A model generated the notes under the pieces. It was not told where the DNA came from. It ran no database searches and was given only the letters and a program-made list of their open reading frames with translations. From positions 558,001 to 622,000 of the forward strand of contig NZ_AP025145.1 in the NCBI RefSeq assembly GCF_019977755.1: 64,000 nucleotides of DNA, read 5' to 3'. This document shows, one piece after another, positions 15,855 to 25,516 of this stretch. This DNA is from Vibrio penaeicida (GTDB lineage Bacteria > Pseudomonadota > Gammaproteobacteria > Enterobacterales > Vibrionaceae). Both the position numbers and the translations under genes were made by a program. Every line of letters starts with the position of its first letter. Positions within the stretch are counted from its first letter, which is position 1.

Positions 15855-16463
15855 TTATCCTTGGTTATTTTGAGTTTTAAGAATATCTTTCATCGCGGCT
15901 AAAACCGGAGCCGGTGAAAGCGCATGCGGAACCTTAGTAATTAAGCTTCCATCGGGCTTCAAAAAGTAAAAGTAAGAGCTGTGATCCAAGGTGTATTGCA
16001 AGGCAGAGTCAGCTAGTTCCGTTTTCCGGAAGATAACACCGTACTTACTTGCAAGAGGCTTGGTTGTATCGAGTGGCGCAGACAGTCCCTCGATATCTTT
16101 ATGAAAATAGGCAGCATATTCGCTGGCGAGTTCAGGCGCATCACGTTCAGGATCAAGCGATATGAACATTGGGCGAAATTGCATTCTTTGTTCATCTTCA
16201 AGCTGATTAAGTGCACCAGCCATCATAGCGAGAGAAGTTGGGCACACATCAGGGCATCGCGTAAAACCAAAATAGACCACCCGGACTCTGGAGTCGGCGA
16301 GATCGTTTAAGTTAACAGGTGTGTTGTCGGCACCAAATAAAGTCACAGGCGCGCTGCTGCTTTCACTCGCCACTGACAAGGTATTTTGTTGGTCGAAATA
16401 CATCTTCACTGAAATACCAAGTGCGAATGCTACAGCAAGTGCTAGAGCCCAATTTTTATTCAT
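15855..16463 (-). CDS. SCO1/SenC-family copper-delivery protein
   Basis: A 202-residue membrane-anchored thioredoxin-fold protein. An N-terminal helix (WALALAVAFALGISVKMYF) anchors it; the copper site FTRCPDVCPTS has the CxxxC cysteines, with the third ligand His in YTLDHSSYFY. It overlaps the upstream 146-residue gene by 8 bases and is followed 4 bp later by PCu(A)C, forming a copper-insertion operon for a terminal oxidase. The cytochrome oxidase structural genes are not in this window. Confidence 0.92.
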   Translation of the reverse strand: MNKNWALALAVAFALGISVKMYFDQQNTLSVASESSSAPVTLFGADNTPVNLNDLADSRVRVVYFGFTRCPDVCPTSLAMMAGALNQLEDEQRMQFRPMFISLDPERDAPELASEYAAYFHKDIEGLSAPLDTTKPLASKYGVIFRKTELADSALQYTLDHSSYFYFLKPDGSLITKVPHALSPAPVLAAMKDILKTQNNQG

Positions 16464-16896
16464 GTATCGTCCTCATTTTTACTGCCGTTTGAACTTCTTG
16501 TTGTCCATCGCTCAGTTGTCCGTACCATGTCATCGTATCGACGGTGCAAACAGGCAGCATAAGCTCGCCTTCATAATGACCATTTCCTTGACCTTCGAGA
16601 CGAAATTTCACAACCCCCATATCCATTTCCAATCCTTCCATTTCTAACGTCAAAGATTGAGCTTGGCTTTCTGGCCAAACAACGAATACTCGAGTAGGCT
16701 CCAAAGGTTGTGTTGAATCATGCTCCATCACAATGGTTGTACCGTCGCTTTTGCAAGGCGTGGTCGAAAGCATGCAGTAATCATCTAAATCGACAGCTTG
16801 AGTATCTGATTGAATTGCGTCTAATAAACTTGGGGTAAAGTAACCCGCTAAAAGCGCGAAAAATATGAATGTAACAGGCAATAATTTTTGCAACAT
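16456..16896 (-). CDS. Membrane-anchored hypothetical protein of the SCO operon
   Basis: A 146-residue protein with one N-terminal membrane helix (LLPVTFIFFALLAGYFTP) and a soluble, mostly beta domain facing the periplasm. Cysteines fall at DYCMLSTTPCKS and LPVCTVD. The stretch MEGLEMDMGVVKFRLEGQGNGHYEGELMLP resembles the FixH/YtkA-like small beta domains found beside oxidase assembly genes, but the match is loose. It is the first gene of the operon with SCO (8-bp overlap) and PCu(A)C, so a role in copper delivery or oxidase assembly is a context inference. Confidence 0.7.
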   Translation of the reverse strand: MLQKLLPVTFIFFALLAGYFTPSLLDAIQSDTQAVDLDDYCMLSTTPCKSDGTTIVMEHDSTQPLEPTRVFVVWPESQAQSLTLEMEGLEMDMGVVKFRLEGQGNGHYEGELMLPVCTVDTMTWYGQLSDGQQEVQTAVKMRTIHE

Positions 16897-17022
16897 TTTT
16901 TATGATAAATCACTAATTTATAAACAAAGGAATGCTAGCACATAGCGCTGTATGCGTAACGGTTTTTGCGTCAGAGTGTGACTGCTGTAATTTTGATGTG
17001 GGCTGTTGATGGGGAGTTAAAA

Positions 17023-17051
17023 GTAAAGGAGCCCAATATAGGCTCCTTTAC
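17023..17051 (-). terminator. Rho-independent terminator of the DUF368 gene
   Basis: GTAAAGGAGCC and GGCTCCTTTAC form a perfect 11-bp stem with a 7-base loop. On the minus strand it is followed by TTTTAA, placing it 40 bp after the DUF368 stop. Confidence 0.75.
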
Positions 17052-17090
17052 GGCGTATTGTGCTAAACGCGAGGGTTGGCTTTCCCAAAA

Positions 17091-18011
17091 TTAAGAATCT
17101 GAACGAGAACCAAATTTTTCCAATCCCCAAACCAGTCCAATTCCCGCGACCATCATGATAATGGCAAGAGTTAATTGAGAAGGCTGCTGAATCACCGTTT
17201 CAAATTCAAATGGTGACAAGTTGTGTTGTACAAGAGGAACTTGCTCGCCTTTAGAATTGGTACGCCAAGAAATGGTTTCTTTCCATGGCCAAATTTTTGG
17301 CAATGTTCCTAGCATCAAACCCGTTAGGAAAGTGAGCGTGAAGTCTCGGAAACGTTTCAGAAGCCAAGATAGTACATGCGAGAAACTCAGTATGCCTACA
17401 ACACAACCGAGCATAAATAGCATCAATACGTCGATATGTAGCCCTTTTGCTGCCGCTAGGATAGGGGCGTACATGCCTAAAAGAAGAAGAATAAAACTGC
17501 CTGAGATTCCGGGAAGGATCATCGCACAGATCGCAATCATACCTGCGATGAAGATATTCAAGCTTGTGTCAGCCATTTGCAACGGGCTTAACACGGTGAT
17601 GGTGTAAGCAAAACCGACACCTAATAGTAAAAATAGACCGGTTACGACATTCTTCTTTTCGACTTGCTTAAGAACATGAACAACGGAAATAAGAATCAGG
17701 CCAAAAAAGAACGACCAAAGCGGAATGGGATGGGTAACCAGCAACCACGAAATCAGTTTTGCTAGCGTGAGGATACTTAAGATGATCCCACTGAACAGAG
17801 TAATAAGGAACAAGCCGTTGATGTGTTCAAAGGCAGCCTTAAAGCCTTCTTTTCGCCATATGCCTATAATAGATGGGTTAACACGACGGATACTTTCCAA
17901 CAATGTATCGTAAATTCCCGTAATGAAGGCGATGGTACCACCTGACACACCAGGTACGACATCTGCCGCGCCCATGGCAATACCTTTAAAAAAGGTTTTC
18001 AAAAGATTCAT
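17091..18011 (-). CDS. DUF368 family undecaprenyl-phosphate transporter (PopT type)
   Basis: A 306-residue polytopic inner-membrane protein with about eight to nine helices. The DUF368 start FFKGIAMGAADVVPGVSGGTIAFITGIY is intact and the internal repeat AGMIAICAMILPGISGSFILLLLGMY recurs near residue 158, the two inverted-repeat PGxSG loops of the family. DUF368 proteins (PopT) and DedA proteins were shown to recycle undecaprenyl phosphate across the membrane for envelope synthesis, and in Vibrio the family matters under alkaline conditions. It stands alone, divergent from qrr downstream of its start. Confidence 0.85.
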   Translation of the reverse strand: MNLLKTFFKGIAMGAADVVPGVSGGTIAFITGIYDTLLESIRRVNPSIIGIWRKEGFKAAFEHINGLFLITLFSGIILSILTLAKLISWLLVTHPIPLWSFFFGLILISVVHVLKQVEKKNVVTGLFLLLGVGFAYTITVLSPLQMADTSLNIFIAGMIAICAMILPGISGSFILLLLGMYAPILAAAKGLHIDVLMLFMLGCVVGILSFSHVLSWLLKRFRDFTLTFLTGLMLGTLPKIWPWKETISWRTNSKGEQVPLVQHNLSPFEFETVIQQPSQLTLAIIMMVAGIGLVWGLEKFGSRSDS

Positions 18012-18228
18012 TAAAGTCGTTCATTTTCTTCGATAAAAGGTGAGGCGATTATGATATAGAATGCTATTGAATGAAAGTAACAACTTGTACAGACGCAGTT
18101 GTCCCCGTGACGTTAGGTCTGGCTCGATAGTAAACAACCTTTTTAAGGTAGGGGCATGACCATTATGCTGTATTAATTCTGCGTTTCTTTTTGCTTGATT
18201 TGAGCGCATTTGAAAATAATGACAAAAG

Positions 18229-18245
18229 TTGGCACACCCATTGCA
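18229..18245 (+). promoter_or_regulatory. Sigma-54 promoter of qrr
   Basis: TGGCAC-N5-TTGCA matches the -24/-12 consensus, with GG at 18231-18232 and GC at 18243-18244 exactly 10 bases apart. The start of the Qrr RNA falls 12 bases downstream. Vibrio qrr genes require sigma-54 and phosphorylated LuxO. Confidence 0.9.
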
Positions 18246-18255
18246 ATATTACTTG

Positions 18256-18363
18256 TGACCCTTATTAAAGCCGAGGGTCACCTAGCCAACTGACGTTGTT
18301 AGTGAACCCGATTTGTTCACAAAAAATATAAGCCAATCGCCATTTGCGGTTGGCTATTTTTTT
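18256..18363 (+). ncRNA. qrr: Qrr quorum-regulatory small RNA
   Basis: An approximately 108-base Hfq-dependent small RNA. TGACCCTTATTAAAGCCGAG begins the first stem-loop, then comes the core GGTCACCTAGCCAACTGACG through GTTGTTAGTGAA, the invariant segment that pairs with luxR/hapR, aphA and luxO mRNAs. The terminator is AGCCAATCGC/GCGGTTGGCT (18331-18355) with a T run. The full-length 5' loop resembles Qrr2-Qrr5 rather than the shortened Qrr1, and luxO/luxU are not adjacent. Which numbered copy it is cannot be decided. At low cell density it represses the master regulator LuxR/HapR. Confidence 0.95.
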
Positions 18364-18519
18364 ACCTGCTGTTTGCCCTTCCTAATATAACTAATTGTAA
18401 ATTATAGATATTAATCTCGTGTGTTCTATGGAGTTATTGCGCTGTCTTTATGTGAGAATAGTCAATAAAACACGTGCAACGCCTGACAATTCAATCAATA
18501 TTATATGCGTTTTGTTTTA

Positions 18520-18560
18520 CATTTTGCATCTATTTGCAAAATGGGATTTGCAAAATGCAA
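18520..18560. promoter_or_regulatory. LuxO-type binding sites downstream of qrr
   Basis: TTGCAAAATGCAA (18548-18560) is a perfect match to the LuxO consensus TTGCA-WWW-TGCAA, and TTGCATCTATTTGCAA (18524-18539) beside it is a longer-spaced variant inside a CATTTTGCA/TGCAAAATG inverted repeat. Both lie about 160-200 bp after the qrr terminator, in a stretch (18364-18685) with no gene. No equally good site was seen upstream of the sigma-54 promoter. Confidence 0.45.
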
Positions 18561-18685
18561 AATATGGGATAAAAATGTGTTTTATAGCTCAAAAGAGCCA
18601 AATATGACAACTAGATTTTGATCACAAATCTATATTCTAGAAGAGGTTTCTTTGGGGCTTATAAATGCGAGTGAATTATAGGAAA

Positions 18686-19375
18686 TTAGAGATTCTTAAA
18701 AGCCCAAAGATAGGCGTTGTAAATAGCTTCTTTCGCGTCTCCTTTCTTCATTATACCTGTGCTCGACAATATGTGGTTTGCCGGCCAAGTTAGCACCTCT
18801 TGTACTGAGGCTCGCAATAAAGAGGTCTTGTTAATTTGTACTCTATCCCATATTGGTAAGCTCATCGCGTAAGATGCACCATTTAGAATTGCGTAGAGCC
18901 GCTGGCTTAAGGGCTGATGGGGCTGAGACATAACCAGTATATCCGGCAGTAATAGGGTGCGACTGATAGGGTCACAGAATAGAACTTTCCTAGGCTGGTC
19001 AGATCCAAGTATTGAAGCTTGAAAGACTTCTCCTTTTAGAAAAGGATGCGTTGATGAAGACAACGCATCGTCGAAGTTAAGATCGGAGCGCGTTTGAATG
19101 ACGGTTGGGGTCGCTAGAAAATACGCATCTGAATACGCCAACCACCATTCCGAAAGAGCATAATGGTAGCTTGGTGATGATACTATTACCTGACCTACCA
19201 TGCCGATCTCAGAAAGGGACAGTTGCAGCTGCGTGGTTAACTCTACAGGGTTGATGACTATCAACATCCCGTCACCTCTTTTTATAACAAACATTCTATG
19301 TATGTTGGTTATGCCGAAATGTCGGGTTTTGGTATCCCAGTACCATAGGCGATCAGAGTGCCATTCGATTAACAT
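18686..19375 (-). CDS. DUF4336-like (degenerate metallo-beta-lactamase-fold) protein
   Basis: A 229-residue soluble protein. The pattern of an initial strand pair (GDGMLIVINPVELTTQL), then QVIVSSPSYHYALSEWWLAYSDA and later KVLFCDPISRTLLLPDILVM resembles DUF4336 proteins, which keep the metallo-beta-lactamase-like fold but lack the HxHxDH metal motif. Enzyme activity cannot be asserted. It reads away from malT's start region, ending toward qrr. The neighbours do not suggest a pathway. Confidence 0.55.
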   Translation of the reverse strand: MLIEWHSDRLWYWDTKTRHFGITNIHRMFVIKRGDGMLIVINPVELTTQLQLSLSEIGMVGQVIVSSPSYHYALSEWWLAYSDAYFLATPTVIQTRSDLNFDDALSSSTHPFLKGEVFQASILGSDQPRKVLFCDPISRTLLLPDILVMSQPHQPLSQRLYAILNGASYAMSLPIWDRVQINKTSLLRASVQEVLTWPANHILSSTGIMKKGDAKEAIYNAYLWAFKNL

Positions 19376-19462
19376 CAGACCTCCATGTCTGTTGTGTTAG
19401 CGACCATTCAAGCTATATATACCCAAGTATCGAGTACACCTATTGTCTTCTCGCCGTACGCT

Positions 19463-22174
19463 CTAGACGTAACCCATTAGGTGAAGAAGATTTTCGGCAG
19501 TTTCTACTGCTTCCTTTCTATTTGCAATAGCCAATTTTTGATACAAGTTTCGAATGTGTGTCTTGATGGTAGTACCTGCAACATCCAGCTCATGAGAAAT
19601 TTGCTCGTTACTTAACCCTGCATATATTAACCCAAGAACCTGCCATTCCCTTTGGGTTAACGGGCTGGTTTTGACCAATTCGGGGACATCAGGGTGATTG
19701 ACTAATTTCTCGATCAGTTGTTCATCAAAGTGAACTGAGCGATTACGATGTTTATTGCTTATCTCTTTAAGCAACTGCTGAATGCTATGCTTTTCAATAT
19801 CCCCCACGCTGGTCTTAGCCAACAAGTTTGTTAGTGGGCTAAGCAGTCGCTCTCCATCAACTAAGTAATAACCTATAAAGCCTGTTTGTAAGGTCAATTT
19901 CATTGCTTTTTCGAGCGCATCTTCTGCGTTTTCTTGCTCATCCATTAAGATATGAATGTTGGCTTCCAATACGAGATTTCTATTTTGATCGGTGACCAAA
20001 CAAGCACTTATGGCTTCATCTTGCAAAAATGCCATGGTTTCTTTAGCTTGTTCAACCATATTTAAACTGAGGTAAGCTCGGCAAATATTGCGCCATTGGA
20101 GCTGGCTGAAGTGATTTCGTGCGGCAGTAGGGCGTTGAACTGCACCTAACCAATGTTCAATTTCTGACGACATCCCCTTAGCTTGCCAATACAGCAACAG
20201 TGAAAGTGATGCGTTGGCACTCCAATCTATGTGATAGTCCGAATGTTGGATTAGGTGCTGAATTTGTTCAACATAGCGTGCCGCTTTATCCAATTCTCCG
20301 CGACCGATGGCAATTCGAGCCAACATAGAGTAGCCAAATAAATGGTTACTTTGATCGTGCTTTCCAAGAACATCCAGACCACGGAATGCACAATCTTCTG
20401 CTTCGTCTAACTTGTTCCATCCCCAAAGGACTTGAGCGCGAATTCGAAGCAGAAATTCATGGAGAGGAAGTTGGTTTAAATGCTGTTCTTGTACTAGGCG
20501 GAATGCTTTGTCTTGAACCTCATATGCTGATTGTACAAGCCCTTGTGCAATCAAAATCTCGCTTTGTTGCAATAGTGCCCACAATGCTTGAGGGACAATT
20601 TGGTATTGGCGCGCCAACTTTTCTGTTTGCTGCATCAAAGGCAGAGCACGATCCAAATGACCCAGAACATGGTTGACTTCTCCCATGACAGACGTCGCAA
20701 CAATTCGGCTACGGTAAGTGGTGGGGTTGAGTTGGCTAAGCGCAAGTTCCGCTAATTTTTGTGCACGTTCAGGTTCATTTTGATTAATAGCAACCTGTGC
20801 CAATAAAGCGTTTACTTGCCCTTGGTCATTATTCGTTAGCTCTATTTCTTTGAGAGCGAGTTGCTTACCCGCCTCATCCAGCAATGCTCCTACTCTGTCG
20901 TATTGGTGCTGACTTTGAGCTATCCACGCTCGTAACAGTGCTAAGCTTGGCTGGCTGAATCGCTGGTCGAGAGGCAAAAACTCCAAAGCACGCTCCAATA
21001 ATGCGAGCTCCCCTTTGTTGAACATTGACCACCCGTGCTCATTTAAAATATGAATCACGAGATCGCCGTCTTTCGATTTTAAGGCGTGATTAAGAGCTTG
21101 ATCGGAATTCTGGTGATGCAGCCAAGCCTTTGCAGCTGCTTGATGAAGAGAGGTGTCTTGATTCGGTAAGTGAGTTTGCCTTTCATGCGCTAGGAATTCA
21201 CCGAATAAATTGTGGAAGCGATACCAGTTTTGTTCACCTTCTAATGGATAGATGAACAAACCAAACCGGTTAAGGTTTTCTATCATACTCAACGAGTCTT
21301 CTCTGCCTGTTACTTGGACCGCGAGTGCGTCGTTAAACATATCGAATACCGAACATTGCATTAAAAAATGCCGTGTTTCTGAATCTAACAAGTCGAACAC
21401 TTCTTCAACCAGATAATCCCAAAGATGACTATGATTGAAATCCGATATGGTTGCCGCGGATTGGCTTAGCGTTCTTTTTTGATGCTGTGCTTGTAAAGCA
21501 AAAAGTTGAAGGGCAGAAGGCCAACCTTCTACGTATTGGCAAAGCATGTCTGCGGTAGAATCATCAATACCGTCGGTGACTCTTAAATTAAAGAATCGGG
21601 TCGTTTCGTCTTTATCAAATGCCAGCGACTCGTTATCGACTTCAATCATTAAATCACGAACGCGCAAGTTGGCAGCGCCTAAAGGGGGAAGAGCACGGCT
21701 AGTGACAACTAAGGTGATGTTTTCCGGCAAATGTTTTAGGAAAAATCGTAACCCGTCGTGAATCTCTTCATTGACGATGCAGTGATAATCATCCAGCACC
21801 AAATAGCAGGTGTCGGTGGTTTGGCTTATTTCAGAAAAGAGTTCACTGAATAAAGATTTGAGCGAAGAAAACTGTCTTTTTTCAGCCAGAGCGAGAGACT
21901 TCTTACAGGCGTTGCCCGTCGCGTTATTGAGTGCTCGCAAAAAGTAGTTAACAAACCGGAAAGTTTCGTTATCCGTATCGTCAATACTGAACCACCCAAC
22001 ATTAGACTGCTCAGTCAGCCATTGTGCTGCCATGGTTGTCTTCCCATAGCCAGCAGGTGAGCGAAACAATATCAGTTTACAGAAGGGTGCTTGTTTGAGC
22101 AGCTCTAGCACTCTTGGTCTGAGAATAGCGTTGTGTAGGCGTTTAGGACGAGTAAGCTTAGAAGGGATCCACAT
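19463..22174 (-). CDS. malT: MalT, ATP-dependent activator of the maltose regulon
   Basis: A 903-residue STAND-family activator (E. coli MalT is 901). Walker [10 protein letters not shown] at 39-47, then the NOD module ([10 protein letters not shown] with Walker-B Asp), a long tetratricopeptide-like helical region (about 400-800), and a C-terminal LuxR-type HTH ([27 protein letters not shown], then [13 protein letters not shown]). ATP and maltotriose cause oligomerisation and activation. It is divergent from malP, separated by 720 bp that contain MalT-box-like sequences. The malT-malP order with malQ and glgB is as in V. cholerae chromosome II. Confidence 0.96.
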   Translation of the reverse strand: MWIPSKLTRPKRLHNAILRPRVLELLKQAPFCKLILFRSPAGYGKTTMAAQWLTEQSNVGWFSIDDTDNETFRFVNYFLRALNNATGNACKKSLALAEKRQFSSLKSLFSELFSEISQTTDTCYLVLDDYHCIVNEEIHDGLRFFLKHLPENITLVVTSRALPPLGAANLRVRDLMIEVDNESLAFDKDETTRFFNLRVTDGIDDSTADMLCQYVEGWPSALQLFALQAQHQKRTLSQSAATISDFNHSHLWDYLVEEVFDLLDSETRHFLMQCSVFDMFNDALAVQVTGREDSLSMIENLNRFGLFIYPLEGEQNWYRFHNLFGEFLAHERQTHLPNQDTSLHQAAAKAWLHHQNSDQALNHALKSKDGDLVIHILNEHGWSMFNKGELALLERALEFLPLDQRFSQPSLALLRAWIAQSQHQYDRVGALLDEAGKQLALKEIELTNNDQGQVNALLAQVAINQNEPERAQKLAELALSQLNPTTYRSRIVATSVMGEVNHVLGHLDRALPLMQQTEKLARQYQIVPQALWALLQQSEILIAQGLVQSAYEVQDKAFRLVQEQHLNQLPLHEFLLRIRAQVLWGWNKLDEAEDCAFRGLDVLGKHDQSNHLFGYSMLARIAIGRGELDKAARYVEQIQHLIQHSDYHIDWSANASLSLLLYWQAKGMSSEIEHWLGAVQRPTAARNHFSQLQWRNICRAYLSLNMVEQAKETMAFLQDEAISACLVTDQNRNLVLEANIHILMDEQENAEDALEKAMKLTLQTGFIGYYLVDGERLLSPLTNLLAKTSVGDIEKHSIQQLLKEISNKHRNRSVHFDEQLIEKLVNHPDVPELVKTSPLTQREWQVLGLIYAGLSNEQISHELDVAGTTIKTHIRNLYQKLAIANRKEAVETAENLLHLMGYV

Positions 22175-22577
22175 GGTTATACTTCTAGTTATTGGTGAAT
22201 TCTAGCTTGGATACTACGAGGAGCCGTTCTCACCTACATTGATCGATCTCTTAAATCCGGGTTTGTGGCGAATAACGGGGCGTCTACGCCCTAAAAATGT
22301 GATTCAAGTCCCATTGATTCATGGGTCAGAATAGAAAATAGGTTAAGAAAGCACGAATTTGGAGTGCGTATAAACAATTTGTCTTGCCCATTTGTAGTGC
22401 AGTAGTGAGCGTGATTAGGCTTAAAACCCGAATATCGTCATTGTATTTCCGGCCCGATTACTTGTGTTGCAAAAAAACATGAATTTGATCACCTTAGGCG
22501 TTTATGCTGTGCGTCATTTGAGTGATAGCTCACCACGTTGATGCATTTCTCAACCCTACGCCCTCTTTCCTCCTCCT

Positions 22578-22612
22578 TCTCATCCCCTAATCAGGATGAT
22601 GTTTTCATCCCT
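22578..22612. promoter_or_regulatory. MalT-box-like cluster upstream of malP
   Basis: TCTCATCCCC (22578-22587) matches the complement of the MalT box GGGGATGAGG at 9 of 10 bases. AGGATGATG (about 22593-22601) and TTTCATCCCT (22603-22612) are weaker copies (7 of 10) that form an inverted pair. The cluster lies about 290 bp upstream of malP. The rest of 22175-22897 holds a GCTGCAC/GTGCAGC hairpin (22660-22685) and no supportable gene, leaving an unusually long malP leader. Confidence 0.5.
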
Positions 22613-22897
22613 AATTAAGCGGAACATAGCCATGCTACCCAAGCGGTTTTTGTTAGATGGCTGCACTTGTTTCGTTAGGTGCAGCTCAAAACGATGTTTG
22701 CTGTGAGTATTAACACCAGAATCGATACTACTGGCTTGTTTCTCAAAGCTTATTCACCGCTTGGTTATCGTCCCAAGTATGCTTTTTGTGCTGAGTTTTC
22801 GTCCGTTAATGGCTTGCCTAATAAGAGTCAACTGCGTTTGGTAGTCTATCGCATAAGGTTGTTTGGGGTTATGGAGAACCAACAATGAGAATTCCAA

Positions 22898-25375
22898 ATG
22901 AAGCCTAATAAGCAATCAAATATAGAAAAACAAAAGAATTTTAATAAAGAAGAGTTCAAACAGTCCGTAAAAAAACATTTGGCAGCAACTTATGCAACAA
23001 CCGTTGAAAACGCGTCTGAAAGAGCTTGGTACTTAGCAACAGGTCGTGCGTTGGCAGAGCTTACAACTTTCGACTTGCTTGAAACTGAAAACGATCCAAA
23101 TATCAAAAACGCTCGGAGCGTCAACTACCTATCCCTTGAATTCCTTATTGGTCGATTAACGGGCAACAACCTAATTAGTATGGGGTTGTATGAAGCTGTC
23201 GATGAAGCTGTAAAAGAGTTAGGTCAGAACCTAACAGACATCCTCGAAGAAGAACGGGACCCAGCCTTAGGAAATGGTGGCTTGGGGCGTTTGGCTGCTT
23301 GCTTTATGGATTCTTGTGCCGCCCAACAGTACCCAACTGTTGGCTATGGTCTTCACTACGAATATGGATTATTTCGCCAATCATTTGAAGAATGCCACCA
23401 AAAAGAAGCGCCAGATGCGTGGGCAGGTGTTGAGGGATATCCGTGGGAAATTGCGAGACCAGAATTTGCTCAACAAGCGGGATTTTACGGGTTTGTCGAG
23501 ACGTACCTCAATGATGCAGGTGTAGAAAAACGCCGCTGGAAACCGGGCATGTTTGTTCAAGGGATGCCGTGGGACATGCCAATTGTGGGTTATCAAAGTC
23601 GAACCGTTTACCCACTGAGACTGTGGGAATGCCGCGCCATTGCGCCATTTAGCTTGGCAAGCTTTAACAACGGTGACTATTTTGAAGCACAGCATGCTCT
23701 TATTGATGCCGGTAACGTAACAAAAGTACTGTACCCGAACGACAATCACGAAAAAGGAAAAACGCTGCGTCTGATGCAACAATACTTCCACGTACGTTGT
23801 TCCATGGCGGACATTTTACGTCGCCATACAGAAAATGGTCACGCGCTAGAGAAGCTCCCAGAATACGAAACCATTCAGTTAAACGACACGCACCCAACAG
23901 TCGCTATCCCAGAGCTGATGCGTATTCTAATCGATGAGCACAATTACGAATGGGATGCAGCGTGGCAGATATGTTCCAGTACCTTTGCGTACACCAACCA
24001 TACCTTGCTACCGGAAGCGTTGGAAACATGGAGCGAAGCTTTGCTTCAGCGTTTACTTCCACGCCATATGGAAATCATTTACCAAATTAACCACTTATTC
24101 CTTCTTGAAGTGAAAGAGAAATGGCCCGGTGATGTCGACAAGATGCGTAAGCTTTCCATCATTGAAGAAGGGACTCACCGAATGGTGCGAATGGCGAATT
24201 TGTGCGTTGTTGGTGCCTATGCTGTCAACGGGGTAGCAGCGCTTCACTCTTCCCTAGTTAAGAAAGATCTGTTCCCGGAATTTCATGAAATGTTCCCTAC
24301 GCGATTACAGAACGTAACCAATGGGGTAACACCAAGGCGTTGGTTGAAGTTTTGTAACCCTGAGCTTTCGAACCTTATCACCAGTAAAATAGGTGAGGAT
24401 TGGATCGCCGACTTAGATGAACTAAGAAAAATTGAGTCGTTTGCGACAGATACCGAGTTCCAAGCTGATTTCATGCGTGTGAAACAAGAGAACAAGCAGC
24501 GCTTGGCGAACTGGGTCAAAGACAACATGGATATTGAGTTAGACACCAATGCCATATTCGATGTCCAGATCAAACGTCTGCATGAATATAAGCGTCAGCA
24601 TCTAAACTTGCTGCACATTCTTTCTCTGTATCACAGGCTACTCAACGAGCCTTCGTTTGACATGGTGCCTCGTGTCGTTTTCTTTGCCGCCAAAGCCGCT
24701 CCTGGTTACCACTTGGCTAAGGAGATTATTTATGCCATCAACAAAGTGGCAGAGAAAATCAACAGTGATAATCGCGTTAATCACAAACTTAAAGTGGTGT
24801 TCATGCCTGATTATCGCGTCAGCATGGCGGAAATCATCATCCCGGCAGCGGATGTATCTGAGCAAATATCTACGGCAGGTAAAGAAGCATCCGGTACAGG
24901 TAACATGAAACTCGCGCTCAACGGTGCTCTGACTATTGGAACAATGGACGGTGCAAATGTCGAGATTCGAGAAGAAGTTGGAGACGACAACATTTACATT
25001 TTCGGTTTAGAAGTGGATGAAGTTACGGCTCTGCGTGAAAAAGGCTATAACCCGTATGATTATTACCATGCTGATCACCTTCTAAAAGCATCGCTTGATC
25101 TCCTTCTTGGCGAAGAATTTACGCCAGGGGAACCCGGTCGTTTGGCGGCTACTTACCACAGTCTGTTGGATGGGGGAGACCCATATCTGGTTCTCGCTGA
25201 TTTCGCGTCCTACGTAAAAGCACATGAAGATATGGACGTTCAATATCGAGACCAACAAGGTTGGGCGAGAAAAGCGATTATCAATACCGCTTTGGTTGGG
25301 AAATTTAGCTCGGATAGAAGTATCCGTGACTACGTGAACAACATTTGGAAACTGAAAGCGGTTAAGCGTCAGTAA
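22898..25375 (+). CDS. malP: Maltodextrin/glycogen phosphorylase
   Basis: An 825-residue GT35 phosphorylase that releases glucose-1-phosphate from the ends of alpha-1,4-glucans. The pyridoxal-phosphate lysine lies in EASGTGNMKLALNG, followed by TIGTMDGANVEI. NYLSLEFLIGR and GNGGLGRLAACFMDS near the N terminus are also family-invariant. Length fits MalP/GlgP (797-830). With MalQ and GlgB downstream and MalT divergent, maltodextrin breakdown is the probable main role, although glycogen turnover is possible. It is followed by a GCCCTTA/TAAGGGC hairpin (25386-25408) without a T run, then malQ after 141 bp. Confidence 0.95.
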   Translation: MKPNKQSNIEKQKNFNKEEFKQSVKKHLAATYATTVENASERAWYLATGRALAELTTFDLLETENDPNIKNARSVNYLSLEFLIGRLTGNNLISMGLYEAVDEAVKELGQNLTDILEEERDPALGNGGLGRLAACFMDSCAAQQYPTVGYGLHYEYGLFRQSFEECHQKEAPDAWAGVEGYPWEIARPEFAQQAGFYGFVETYLNDAGVEKRRWKPGMFVQGMPWDMPIVGYQSRTVYPLRLWECRAIAPFSLASFNNGDYFEAQHALIDAGNVTKVLYPNDNHEKGKTLRLMQQYFHVRCSMADILRRHTENGHALEKLPEYETIQLNDTHPTVAIPELMRILIDEHNYEWDAAWQICSSTFAYTNHTLLPEALETWSEALLQRLLPRHMEIIYQINHLFLLEVKEKWPGDVDKMRKLSIIEEGTHRMVRMANLCVVGAYAVNGVAALHSSLVKKDLFPEFHEMFPTRLQNVTNGVTPRRWLKFCNPELSNLITSKIGEDWIADLDELRKIESFATDTEFQADFMRVKQENKQRLANWVKDNMDIELDTNAIFDVQIKRLHEYKRQHLNLLHILSLYHRLLNEPSFDMVPRVVFFAAKAAPGYHLAKEIIYAINKVAEKINSDNRVNHKLKVVFMPDYRVSMAEIIIPAADVSEQISTAGKEASGTGNMKLALNGALTIGTMDGANVEIREEVGDDNIYIFGLEVDEVTALREKGYNPYDYYHADHLLKASLDLLLGEEFTPGEPGRLAATYHSLLDGGDPYLVLADFASYVKAHEDMDVQYRDQQGWARKAIINTALVGKFSSDRSIRDYVNNIWKLKAVKRQ

Positions 25376-25516
25376 TAGGTAAAACGCCCTTAGGTAAAGC
25401 TTAAGGGCTCAGTTGGCTAGTTCTGATAAGCAGAAGTGGGTGAATTTGGCTAAAGCATTCCCCCTTTTGCGTCAGAGATACAGGAAGGTAGGAAACGTCG
25501 ACCTCCGGAGAGCGAT

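Noticed and set aside
18021..18209. 62-residue minus-strand frame upstream of the DUF368 gene
   Set aside because: It covers the region upstream of the qrr promoter and shows no family features or SD.
18100..18228. LuxO sites upstream of the qrr promoter
   Set aside because: Only weak partial matches (for example TTGCTTGATTTGAG) were seen; none reaches the TTGCA-WWW-TGCAA pattern.
18419..18607. 62-residue frame after qrr
   Set aside because: It runs through the LuxO-type repeats, has no SD and no domain; chance frame.
22500..22545. CRP site before malP (TGTGCGTCATTTGAGTGATA region)
   Set aside because: The half-sites do not have the required 6-base spacing and several core bases differ.
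22679..22888. 69-residue frame between malT and malP
   Set aside because: No ribosome-binding site and no recognisable domain; it lies within the malP leader.
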